Below, one piece after another: positions 35,301 to 41,954 of a stretch of DNA of 64,000 bases. The number at the start of each line of letters is the position of its first letter. The first letter of the stretch is position 1. Position numbers and translations under genes: made by a program. A model generated the notes under the pieces. The model worked only from the letters and a program-made list of their open reading frames with translations. It had not been told where the DNA came from and ran no database searches. Source of the DNA: JALZKA01 sp963701205 (GTDB lineage Bacteria > Actinomycetota > Thermoleophilia > Solirubrobacterales > 70-9); contig OY969575.1 in the NCBI GenBank assembly GCA_963701205.1, positions 1,984,001 through 2,048,000 of the forward strand, in the 5' to 3' direction.

Positions 35301-35879
35301 CGCGAGCGCACCTCCGGCACGCTGCCTGAGGTCTTGAAGCAGCCGGATGGCGCCTGGGTCACCGTGGGTGGGATCGTTGCCGAGGCCAAGAAGGTCAGGA
35401 CTCGCAAGGGCAACCAGGTGATGTTCGCAAAGCTTGACGACCTCGAAGGCCAGGTTGAGTTGTTCATCGCGGACGCAGTCGGTGAGGCGGCGGCGGCCGT
35501 CCAGCTTGACCGCGTGGTCGTGATCAAAGGTCGGCTTGATCACAGGGAAGCGGGGCAATCATCGATCCGGGTACAGGAGGCGACCGCATTTGAACCGGAC
35601 GAGGCGGAGGTGGCAGCGGCGCGTGCCCGCGCCCGAAAGCGGGCGACTCCCGAGCGCATCGTCCTTCGCATCGACGCCGCCCGCTACAGGGCCGAACTGG
35701 TGGACGAGCTCAAGAACCTGTTTGAGACCTACCCCGGCCGCACGGAGGTCACCGTCGAGATGCGCACCGGCGAGGTCGTTCGACACCTTCGTTTTGGCGA
35801 CGACTACCGGGTCGATCCAGGCCACGGATTGCGCTCGGAGCTCGATCAGTTGCTCGGTCCCACGGACCTTGCCGCCTAG
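32361..35879 (+). CDS. dnaE: DNA polymerase III alpha subunit
   Basis: Replicative C-family polymerase. The N-terminal PHP domain begins VAHLHVHSEYSLLDGHCRIE; the polymerase core has GPGRGSAAGSIVAYCLDIT and the catalytic Asp pair in KSMPDIDIDFSVRGRDR; the C-terminal OB-fold reads WVTVGGIVAEAKKVRTRKGN. About 1172 residues, normal for DnaE1. The TTG at 32361 is preferred because the PHP motif then starts a few residues in, as in homologues; an upstream TTG at 32310 would add 17 residues. A Cys-rich small protein gene follows 25 bases after the stop. As the only polymerase III alpha gene visible here it is probably the replicative one, but other copies could exist elsewhere. Confidence 0.96.
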   Translation: MTDSVAHLHVHSEYSLLDGHCRIEKMAARAAELGMPALGLTDHGAMNGAVEHYKACRAVGVKPILGLEAYFVDDHKQADRRAERNHLTLLAASDVGFKNLVKLSSAGFLDGFGRGKANVDLGMLDRYSEGLIALTGCLASRLCRRLVEDRADDARAHVDDLLQTFGSDNVYMEIQVNKIPEQDKANEGIARLAREVGRPLVATGDVHYLTRDDYDHHAALLCVQTKSTLAEPKMKFDTNEFFLKSYDEMQSDFSAWPEAVPMTLEIAERCHTEIELGKLLLPRFSTPGDEDPGVMLRRLATEGLARRYGTPPPAAAIERLDFELGVIEEMGFESYFLIVWDFVAYAKANGIAVGPGRGSAAGSIVAYCLDITELDPLANDLLFERFLNPARKSMPDIDIDFSVRGRDRVYRYVQEKYGRESVAQIITFGKMAPRAATRDAARVLDFDYATGDRLAKLIPEPVMGRSPSFAECLKPNQDLGKEVAQNPESRRIVDVAKGLEGVVRNNSIHAAAVVIADRPLSEIVPLQLADDRTAAPKRKDGKAERQYKIVTQYSMGPIEEIGLLKMDFLGLRNLDVIEDAVEIIERSRGVKVEMDQIPLDDQPTFEMLARGDSVGVFQLESEGMQEALKQIRPTEFNDIVAIGALYRPGAMRFIPDYARGKRDPASVRYTDERLRPVTEQTYGCVIYQEQLMEIAKQLGGFTGAEADDLRKAVGKKNRALMATMEGKFIQGCAASGTAPALAKELWSSMTAAADYSFNKSHAACYALISYRTAYLKANFPAEYMAALISSVMSTKDRVPFFVDRCDQMGIEVLPPDVNSSDHGFIVSGSSIRFGLDAVKNVGHQAVEAIIAARQAGSFSSIWDFCERVDARAVNKRAIECLVKCGGLDSTGATRKGMLAVLPQAQSAGQTAQDDALRGQGSIFDQGGDQAGDEATPGAFSSRPPEISDGEFEQSELLSLEKETLGTFLSAHPLTEVREALRERTSGTLPEVLKQPDGAWVTVGGIVAEAKKVRTRKGNQVMFAKLDDLEGQVELFIADAVGEAAAAVQLDRVVVIKGRLDHREAGQSSIRVQEATAFEPDEAEVAAARARARKRATPERIVLRIDAARYRAELVDELKNLFETYPGRTEVTVEMRTGEVVRHLRFGDDYRVDPGHGLRSELDQLLGPTDLAA

Positions 35880-35904
35880 CGATCAGCCTAGAATCCAGCT
35901 CACC

Positions 35905-36300
35905 ATGGCATCGGCAAATCGCGCAGCGGCGAGGCACGGAGAGTGTCGTCGTTGCGGAGCGTTCTGCGACAAGCTGGTGGAGCCGCGTGGATGCCTCGAG
36001 ATCCGCTGCCCGATGCTCTACTCCTACGAGGATCACCGCAATGGAATCCGCTACATGGGCTGCCTGCGCAAGGTGTTCAGGGCGGAGGTTGACGTGGAGA
36101 TGTTTGAGCTGGCGGAGCGCACGACCGGCTACGGCGGGCTGAAGCTGGCCCGCCACCCGCTTCCACAGTGCCAATTCACGGTTGAGCCTGCCTATGACGG
36201 GCAAGGCGGTGACTTCGCGTGTGTCAACCCGCGGTTCTTCGATTGCCCCGACACGGGCCCAAACGATCTGCGCGCCTTCGATATTCGCAACGCCCTGTAG
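35905..36300 (+). CDS. Cys-rich protein of unknown function (131 residues)
   Basis: No named family recognised. Cys residues cluster at the N-terminus (GECRRCGAFCDKL, GCLEIRCPMLYSYED) with further ones in YMGCLRKVF, PQCQFTVEP, FACVNPRFFDC. The CxxC pairs suggest a structural zinc site or a metal/redox centre. There is no signal peptide or membrane span. The start is ATG 35905; an upstream start would lie inside dnaE in another frame. It follows dnaE by 25 bases and may be cotranscribed. Similar small Cys-rich proteins are common in Thermoleophilia, but I recall no assigned function. Confidence 0.75.
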   Translation: MASANRAAARHGECRRCGAFCDKLVEPRGCLEIRCPMLYSYEDHRNGIRYMGCLRKVFRAEVDVEMFELAERTTGYGGLKLARHPLPQCQFTVEPAYDGQGGDFACVNPRFFDCPDTGPNDLRAFDIRNAL

Positions 36301-36317
36301 CGCGGCGCCTGAGACGC

Positions 36318-36983
36318 TCAGGAGCGAAAGCGGTACCCGACGCCACGTACCGTCTCAAAGCGGTCCGCGGCGAGCTTCCGTCGCAGGTAGCCGACATAAA
36401 CGTCAACCACGTTCGATCCTGGGTCATAGTCGTAACCCCAGACCCTGGCCAGAAGCTGCTCGCGGCTGAGCACTTGGTTGGGATGCTCGAGAAACGTTCG
36501 TAGCAGCTCAAACTCCCTGGCGCTCAGTTCGACCGTGTCGTCGTCAACTGTCACCCAGCGAGTGCGCAGGTCGAGGACGATGTTGCCGACGGCGATGGTG
36601 TGGCGGTCATCGCCGGGGCCCGACTCCTCCCGCAATCGCACCCGGATCCGGGCGACCAGCTCCTCGAAATGAAACGGCTTGCCGATGTAGTCGTCGGCCC
36701 CCGCGTCAAGCCCGGTAATGCGATCGTCAGTGTCATCGCGAGCGGTGAGGATCACCACGCGAAGCTGGTTGCCGGCGGCGCGCATCGCTCGCAGGACCTC
36801 AAGGCCATCCAGCTTCGGCAACCCGAGGTCCAGGATCATCAGGTCAAAGTCATCCTCGTCGGCGTGTGCAAGCGCTGCTTCGCCGTCGGCGACCACCGTT
36901 GTCACGAACCCCGAGGCCCGTAATCCCTTTTCCAGGAATGAAGCAAGCCGGGCCTCGTCCTCGGCGATCAGGATGCGAGCCAT
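36318..36983 (-). CDS. OmpR-family response regulator
   Basis: DNA-binding partner of the adjacent histidine kinase. The receiver domain has the acid pocket in ILIAEDEARL, phosphoacceptor Asp52 in DLMILDLGLPKLDG and the conserved Lys in ADDYIGKPFHFEEL. The C-terminal winged helix has VELSAREFELLRTFLEHPNQ and VVDVYVGYLRRKL. 221 residues, ATG 36983, overlapping the kinase gene by 16 bases, so the kinase gene is upstream and the two are coupled. OmpR-type regulators typically bind direct repeats spaced by about 11 bases; two such arrays lie in the region upstream of this operon (38870-38902 and 39021-39049). Confidence 0.93.
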   Translation of the reverse strand: MARILIAEDEARLASFLEKGLRASGFVTTVVADGEAALAHADEDDFDLMILDLGLPKLDGLEVLRAMRAAGNQLRVVILTARDDTDDRITGLDAGADDYIGKPFHFEELVARIRVRLREESGPGDDRHTIAVGNIVLDLRTRWVTVDDDTVELSAREFELLRTFLEHPNQVLSREQLLARVWGYDYDPGSNVVDVYVGYLRRKLAADRFETVRGVGYRFRS

Positions 36984-38392
36984 GCGTCATCCTCGTCGCT
37001 GGGGGGCGGTTCGGTCGCGGGTATCACGATCGTGAATGTCGACCCGGCGCCGGGTTTGGAGTGCAACTCGACGTGGCCGTCGTGCGCCTCGGCGATCGCC
37101 TTGACGATCGCCAAGCCAAGCCCCGATCCGTGCGAGGCGGTCACCCTGGATCCGGCGAACCGCTCGAAGATCCGTTCCTGCTCGTGAGCGGCGATGCCCT
37201 CGCCCTCGTCGCGGACCCAGATTCGGGCGACATCCCCTTCAATTGCGCTTCCGATCGCGATCGCCTGGTCTCCGCGCGTGTGCTTGACGGCGTTCTGCGC
37301 GAGGTTCATGACCGCAGAGGTCAGCCGATGCGGATCAGCGTGGATCAAGCCAACGTCCGCGTTGTCGATAAGCCAGCGTCGCACGCCGAGACTACGCGCC
37401 TTGGCAAAGATGTCGTGCGTGAGCAGATCCAGGTCGAGCGGGACCACACGCAAGAAATCGGGGCGGTCGGAGCGGGCAAGCAGCAGCAGGTCGTCAACCA
37501 GGCGGCTCATCCTGTCGAGCTCGTCGTTGATTACGGCGTTGGCCTCAATGCGCTCGACGGGATCGTCGCCGGCGGTCTCCAGGTGGCCCTTGATGACGGT
37601 GATCGGCGTCCGCAGTTCGTGGCCGACGTCTGCGAGGAACTCCTTCTGGTCTGCAAACGCCGATTGCAGACGGTCAAGCATCCCGTTGTAGGTGCGCCCA
37701 AGGTTTGCGATCTCGTCCTGTCCGGATACGACAACGCGCTCGGAGAGGTCAGTCTCCGTGATCGTGCGTGTTGTGCGCGCGAGGGCGCGAAGCGGCTCCA
37801 GCGCCCGGCCGGCGGCCAGCCAAATGAAAAGCGACGCCAGCATCATCACAACCGCGGATACGCCGAGCGCCACGCGGATTGCGTTTTCGACGTCGGCGCG
37901 ATCGGATCGCAGCAGGCGCGCGGCAACCAGGACGCCCGATTGCTCGCTGCCCTCAACCGGAACTGCGACAAATTGGAGGGGACCATCGGCGGTGGGTAGT
38001 TCCCCAGTATTCGGCGAGGCTGTGTTGGCAAAGGTTGCGACCTCGTTCACAAGCGTTCGATCGGACGGCTCGGCCCTGAACAGGGACCCGTCGACATAGG
38101 TAACTAGGACCCCGTCGCTCAGCGGCTGTTCGCGGTCCAAGAAGTCATCAAAAAGCCCTTCCAGAGTGTTGTCGCTGCTGCCCGCCTGGCTGAGGGCGCG
38201 AAGGGAATTGACCTGCCTCGTCAGGGTCTCTTGGGCTTCCTCGCCTGTGCGTGACAGCAGCGCCGCGCGCAGGACCAAGAGTGATGCACCCGTCGAGACC
38301 ACCAGGAGGACCAGGAAGGAGGCGAGCATTCGTGTACGGACGTCACCTCTGAGTGGGCGCCGGCCGGGTTCGGTGGCGTTCGGTTCACTCAC
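36968..38392 (-). CDS. Membrane sensor histidine kinase with HAMP domain
   Basis: Sensor of the two-component pair. Two membrane segments (MLASFLVLLVVSTGASLLVL and VALGVSAVVMMLASLFIWLA) flank an extracytoplasmic domain of about 130 residues. Then come a HAMP linker (AGRALEPLRALARTTRTITE), the dimerisation/phosphoacceptor helix FLADVGHELRTPITVIKGH with its His, and the ATPase boxes MNLAQNAVKHTRG (N), WVRDEGEGIAAHEQERIFER (G1/F) and GSGLGLAIVKAIAEAH (G2). 474 residues, GTG 38392. It lies between the regulator gene (16-base overlap) and the Gly-rich membrane protein gene 47 bases upstream. The signal is unknown. Confidence 0.92.
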   Translation of the reverse strand: MSEPNATEPGRRPLRGDVRTRMLASFLVLLVVSTGASLLVLRAALLSRTGEEAQETLTRQVNSLRALSQAGSSDNTLEGLFDDFLDREQPLSDGVLVTYVDGSLFRAEPSDRTLVNEVATFANTASPNTGELPTADGPLQFVAVPVEGSEQSGVLVAARLLRSDRADVENAIRVALGVSAVVMMLASLFIWLAAGRALEPLRALARTTRTITETDLSERVVVSGQDEIANLGRTYNGMLDRLQSAFADQKEFLADVGHELRTPITVIKGHLETAGDDPVERIEANAVINDELDRMSRLVDDLLLLARSDRPDFLRVVPLDLDLLTHDIFAKARSLGVRRWLIDNADVGLIHADPHRLTSAVMNLAQNAVKHTRGDQAIAIGSAIEGDVARIWVRDEGEGIAAHEQERIFERFAGSRVTASHGSGLGLAIVKAIAEAHDGHVELHSKPGAGSTFTIVIPATEPPPSDEDDAWLAS

Positions 38393-38439
38393 CTGAGCAT
38401 CACGATATTGGAGTGGTCTCGCGTGAGCGCCGGCGGCGC

Positions 38440-38814
38440 TCAGCTACCAGCGTCAGCGATTCCGCCGAGCACACGCGCGACCGCGTTCACGTATTGCGAG
38501 CCGGCCGGTCCGTCCTCGCCTCCCGCGGGGGGCGAGCCAGGCACGCGACCGGGGCCGAAGCTACTGCCTGGATTGCTAGATCCACCGCCTTGCGAAGCGT
38601 TGCCGGCTACGCCGGGGCCAGAACCGTTGCCCCCGCCGCCGTTGCCCGGTGGATTCGGGCCGCCTGGCGTTTGGGTGCTGTTCTGCCCGCCGTGGGTCGT
38701 TATTCCCGTTAGGTCGCCCGGTTCACTGGGGCGAAGCAGCACGACGTAGATAACCGCTGCCAGCACGGCCACGCCCAAGGCCTGTAGTGCGAGGATTCGA
38801 AAACGGCCACTCAT
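38440..38814 (-). CDS. Small membrane protein with Gly/Pro/Ser-rich exterior
   Basis: A 124-residue protein with one N-terminal membrane segment (ILALQALGVAVLAAVIYVVL) and a low-complexity outside part rich in Gly, Pro, Asn and Ser (TPGGPNPPGNGGGGNGSGPG), ending in a short helix SQYVNAVARVLGGIADAGS. The ATG at 38814 gives a standard short cytoplasmic N-terminus; a longer frame would run through the 11-base repeat array. It is the first gene of the minus-strand unit with the kinase and regulator, so it may be the sensory or accessory partner of the kinase; that is inference from position only. Confidence 0.7.
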   Translation of the reverse strand: MSGRFRILALQALGVAVLAAVIYVVLLRPSEPGDLTGITTHGGQNSTQTPGGPNPPGNGGGGNGSGPGVAGNASQGGGSSNPGSSFGPGRVPGSPPAGGEDGPAGSQYVNAVARVLGGIADAGS

Positions 38815-38869
38815 CGGAAGCTGCTCGTGTGTCCGGTGTGGCACATCGACCATCAGCGTGTCTGTTGAC

Positions 38870-38902
38870 GATGAGACAGGGATGAGACAGGGATGAGACG
38901 CG
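38870..38902 (-). promoter_or_regulatory. Three 11-bp direct repeats upstream of the two-component operon
   Basis: GATGAGACAGG at 38870 and 38881 and GATGAGACGCG at 38892 are contiguous 11-base units, i.e. TCTCATC repeated every 11 bases on the minus strand toward the operon. One-turn direct repeats are the usual binding-site form for OmpR/PhoB-type regulators such as the one encoded by this operon. The array lies 56 bases upstream of the first start codon. Confidence 0.55.
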
Positions 38903-39020
38903 CCCTTGTAATTGGGGGCGAGGGACATCTAACAACTCAGGCCGAGCGTGGCAGAGCCCTGCAACACCGTAAAAAACCTGCTCAGACCTACAAGTTGGCC
39001 AGCCGTTCAATAAGACGAAC

Positions 39021-39053
39021 TCTCATCCGCGGCTCACGCGATTCTCACGGCTC
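39021..39053 (+). promoter_or_regulatory. Three 11-bp spaced repeats upstream of the LPFTG gene
   Basis: TCTCATC at 39021, GCTCACG at 39032 and TCTCACG at 39043 are spaced by exactly 11 bases on the plus strand, the same word and spacing as the minus-strand array at 38870-38902. A weak -10-like TACCTT lies at 39059-39064, so the last repeats would overlap the -35 position, as in PhoB-type activation. Confidence 0.5.
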
Positions 39054-39103
39054 GGGCCTACCTTTCGCCCACGATGACCAAGCTTCGACAAGGGGAGTTT
39101 CAA

Positions 39104-39430
39104 ATGTTCCAGAACGCACGCAAGCTCAAGAACTCGATTTCAGCAGTCGCGCTCGCGGTCCTGATTGCCGCGTTTGCGATGCCCGGCTTCGCCGCGGCAC
39201 AGTCAACTGGTCCGACGTCCGATCAGTACAACCCGCCCGTCGTGAAGATCACAGGCGGCGGTGGCAGTACCGGCGACGACACTGGCTCGGGTGGCCTCGG
39301 TGACCCGGTCGGTTCGCTCCCGTTCACCGGGTTTGACGTGATCGCGATGCTCGCGGTTGCCCTCGCGGTAACTGGCCTCGGCCTCGGCCTCGGCCGCGCG
39401 GTATCCAGGCAGCCCCGCTCGCTGGACTAG
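39104..39430 (+). CDS. Small secreted LPFTG cell-wall-anchored protein
   Basis: A 108-residue protein with the full layout of a sortase substrate: basic N-terminus and signal peptide (NSISAVALAVLIAAFAMPGF, AAAQ cleavage region), a short Gly-rich mature part of about 45 residues (VVKITGGGGSTGDDTGSGG), the sorting motif LPFTG, a hydrophobic span (FDVIAMLAVALAVTGLGL) and a basic tail (RAVSRQPRSLD). The ATG at 39104 has a strong ribosome-binding site (AAGGGGAG, 6 bases before), which decides it over the upstream start at 39074. The product after anchoring would be very small. It is divergent from the two-component operon and shares its repeat arrays. A sortase is encoded at 15595-16338. Confidence 0.85.
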   Translation: MFQNARKLKNSISAVALAVLIAAFAMPGFAAAQSTGPTSDQYNPPVVKITGGGGSTGDDTGSGGLGDPVGSLPFTGFDVIAMLAVALAVTGLGLGLGRAVSRQPRSLD

Positions 39431-39472
39431 GAACGCAAGGCAACCCCCACGAAGCTGGGGTCGCTTGAAGGA

Positions 39473-39508
39473 ACGCGCCGGACCGCGAGGCCCGGCGCGT
39501 TTTTTTTT
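39473..39508 (+). terminator. Rho-independent terminator of the LPFTG gene
   Basis: A 9-bp perfect stem ACGCGCCGG (39473-39481) and CCGGCGCGT (39492-39500) with a 10-base loop runs directly into nine T residues (39500-39508). It follows the LPFTG stop by 43 bases. A smaller CCCC/GGGG hairpin lies just upstream. Confidence 0.92.
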
Positions 39509-39542
39509 GTGCACAGCCGCGGGTCGGCTCGGAGCGCGGGCG

Positions 39543-40412
39543 TCATCTTGCTGCGGCCCGGTCGGCCAGGCCTTCGCCCAGTAGGCGCTTCGCCAGCGCA
39601 ACCTCGCCGGCACCGTCATTGGCGTCACCTGCGCGCGCGGTCTCAAGCACCGCCGGAAGCCCCTCAAAGCGGGGCTCCGACAAAAAGACGCGCAATCCCG
39701 ACTCACCCAACTCGCCCTGGCCGAGGTCGGCATGGCGGTCACGGTTTGAGCCCAGCGGCATCTTCGAGTCGTTGACGTGGAGTGCGCGCAGCCGGGCGAG
39801 TCCCACCTTTATGTCGCACTCATCCACGATCCTGGCCAGGCTCTCCTGGTCGCGGACCTCGAAGCCGGAGGCGAGCAAGTGGCAGCTGTCGAGACACAGC
39901 CCCAGCCGCGGGTGGTCCCCGGCAAGCTCCAACAGGCGCGCAAGCTCATCAAAGTCGCGGCCCAGGGTGCCGTTGGCCCCGGCGGTGTCTTCGAGCAAGA
40001 GGGGGCATTTCTCCGTCTCGGCAAGCGCCTCGGCGATGGCTGCGCCGGCAGCGCGCATGCAGTCGTCGTAGTCGCGTCCCTTCTGGGATCCCGGGTGAAG
40101 GACGACGCCGTCAGCCCCGATCCGGTCGCCGAGTTCAAGCGCGGTCCGTAGCGCCGCGATCGACTTGGCGCGGATCTCGGCCTCAAGCGACGCGCAATTG
40201 ATGAGGTAGACGGCATGGATCAGCACCCGTTCAATCGGCGAATCCCGCACCGCGGCCCGGAATTCAGCGACGTCGGCATCCGAGTGCGGCGTAGCCCGCC
40301 ACATCCGTGAGCTCTGGGGAAAGATCTGAATCGCCTCGCACCCAGCGGCAACCCCGCGCGCAGCCGCCTTGGGCAGCCCGCCCGCCGCTGATACGTGAGC
40401 GCCGATCAGCAT
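39543..40412 (-). CDS. nfo: Endonuclease IV (AP endonuclease)
   Basis: Zinc-dependent apurinic/apyrimidinic endonuclease of base excision repair. The 289-residue protein starts MLIGAHVSAAGGLPKAAARG and has the metal-ligand motifs of the family: VVLHPGSQKG, PLLLEDTAGANGTLG, GLCLDSCHLLASG and LHVNDSKMPLGSNRDRHADL. Length and motif order are standard. ATG 40412; it is divergent from gltX, with about 95 bases between the starts for both promoters. Its 3' end faces the terminator of the LPFTG gene. Confidence 0.96.
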   Translation of the reverse strand: MLIGAHVSAAGGLPKAAARGVAAGCEAIQIFPQSSRMWRATPHSDADVAEFRAAVRDSPIERVLIHAVYLINCASLEAEIRAKSIAALRTALELGDRIGADGVVLHPGSQKGRDYDDCMRAAGAAIAEALAETEKCPLLLEDTAGANGTLGRDFDELARLLELAGDHPRLGLCLDSCHLLASGFEVRDQESLARIVDECDIKVGLARLRALHVNDSKMPLGSNRDRHADLGQGELGESGLRVFLSEPRFEGLPAVLETARAGDANDGAGEVALAKRLLGEGLADRAAAR

Positions 40413-40508
40413 CGAAAGAGCCTAACCCGCGGTCACCGGACCGTCGCATCAAGGGAGATACGCGACCGGCCATGCCCGCTGTGGAAACATGGGGCCCCGA
40501 AAGGCATC

Positions 40509-41906
40509 TTGACTTCCGCCCCGATCGTCACTCGATTTGCTCCCTCGCCAACCGGTGCCCTCCACATCGGAGGGGCCCGGACCGCGCTCTATAACTGGCT
40601 GGCAGCGCGGGGCTCAGGCGGGCAAATGCTGCTGCGCGTTGAGGACACGGACCGGGAGCGGTCGACCGCCGAGAACGTCGAGCAGATCCAGGACGCTCTG
40701 CGCTGGCTCGAGCTCGACTGGGACGGGGATCCAGTTAGCCAGTGCGAGAACCGCGCTGCCCACAGTGAGGCGATCAATCGGCTGATCGCCGACGATCACG
40801 CCTACCGCGACGCCGCTGCCGCCGACGAGGTCAAGGCATGGAAGGCCGAGCACGGAAACCGGGGGTATCGCGGAACGCCGACCGACGCCGCGAACGCCGC
40901 CGTTCGCCTGCGGGTCCCCGATTCGGGCGAGACCGTAATCCATGACCTGCTTCGCGGTGAAGTCGGATTTCCGAACGAGCCTCAAGACGATTTTGTTATT
41001 GCCCGCGCCGACGGCACTCCTCTCTACAACTTGGCCGTCGCAGTTGACGATGCCGCGATGGGCGTCACGGACGTGGTTCGCGGCGACGACCACCTCTCAA
41101 ACACGCCAAAGCAGGTATTGGTCCTGAGGGCGCTTGGCGTTGAACCGCCGCGCTATGCCCATCTGCCGCTCTTGCACGGGCCCGACGGAAAGAAGCTCTC
41201 GAAGCGCCACGGCGCTGCATCCGTCCAGGAATTACGGGCGAAGGGCTTCTTGCCGGCCGCCGTTCGCAACTACATGGCGCTGCTTGGCTGGGGCTCCGAC
41301 GACGACACCACGATCATGGATACGCCGGAGTTGATTCGCCGCTTTGATCTGGCTCGTGTCGGCCGGGCCGCGGCGATCTTCGACGAGCGCAAGCTGCGCT
41401 GGATCAACGGCCGTTTCATGCGCGATCTGGAACCCGATGCGTACCTGGCGGCGGTTGTCGCGTACCTCGAGCAGTCAGAGGCAGCTGTGCCGGCGGATCG
41501 CAGCCTGCTGAGCGAGGCATGCCTGATCGCTCAGGACAAGGCCCAGACCCTCGCCGAGGTCTGGCCCCTGATCGGTTTCGTGTTCGGCGAGCGAGCCGAT
41601 GACGAAAAGGCGAGGCGCAAGTTCGGCGGAGCCGCAGCGAAACCGCTGCTTCGCCGGGCCACTGAGGCCCTCGCCGCTGTGGAGCCTTTCGTTCCCGATG
41701 GCATCGAGGGTGCGCTCGCCGCTGTTCTCGCCGAAGCGGGCGTGAAGCCGAACGCCCTCTACCAGCCGATCCGGGTGGCGCTCACCGGCACGACCATCTC
41801 GCCCGGGATCTTCGAGTCCTTGGCGGTGATCGGGCGCGCCGAAGCGCTGGCCCGATTGGAGGCGGCGATCGCGGCCGCCGCCGACAACACCGGCGCCACG
41901 TCCTAA
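40509..41906 (+). CDS. gltX: Glutamate-tRNA ligase
   Basis: Class I synthetase charging tRNA-Glu and, in organisms that use GatCAB, possibly mischarging tRNA-Gln as well. The HIGH-type motif is TRFAPSPTGALHIGGARTA at the N-terminus and the KMSKS-type motif is KKLSKRHGAASVQ. 465 residues. TTG 40509 (LTSAPIVTRFAPSP) is chosen because the HIGH motif must sit near the N-terminus; GAAAGG lies four bases upstream. An ATG at 40472 is out of frame. The presence of gatCAB in this window fits a non-discriminating enzyme, which is inference. Confidence 0.95.
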   Translation: MTSAPIVTRFAPSPTGALHIGGARTALYNWLAARGSGGQMLLRVEDTDRERSTAENVEQIQDALRWLELDWDGDPVSQCENRAAHSEAINRLIADDHAYRDAAAADEVKAWKAEHGNRGYRGTPTDAANAAVRLRVPDSGETVIHDLLRGEVGFPNEPQDDFVIARADGTPLYNLAVAVDDAAMGVTDVVRGDDHLSNTPKQVLVLRALGVEPPRYAHLPLLHGPDGKKLSKRHGAASVQELRAKGFLPAAVRNYMALLGWGSDDDTTIMDTPELIRRFDLARVGRAAAIFDERKLRWINGRFMRDLEPDAYLAAVVAYLEQSEAAVPADRSLLSEACLIAQDKAQTLAEVWPLIGFVFGERADDEKARRKFGGAAAKPLLRRATEALAAVEPFVPDGIEGALAAVLAEAGVKPNALYQPIRVALTGTTISPGIFESLAVIGRAEALARLEAAIAAAADNTGATS

Positions 41907-41954
41907 GACCACTTCCAGTTCCTGCCGATAGGGGAGTGAGCGCGCCCCCGGAGC

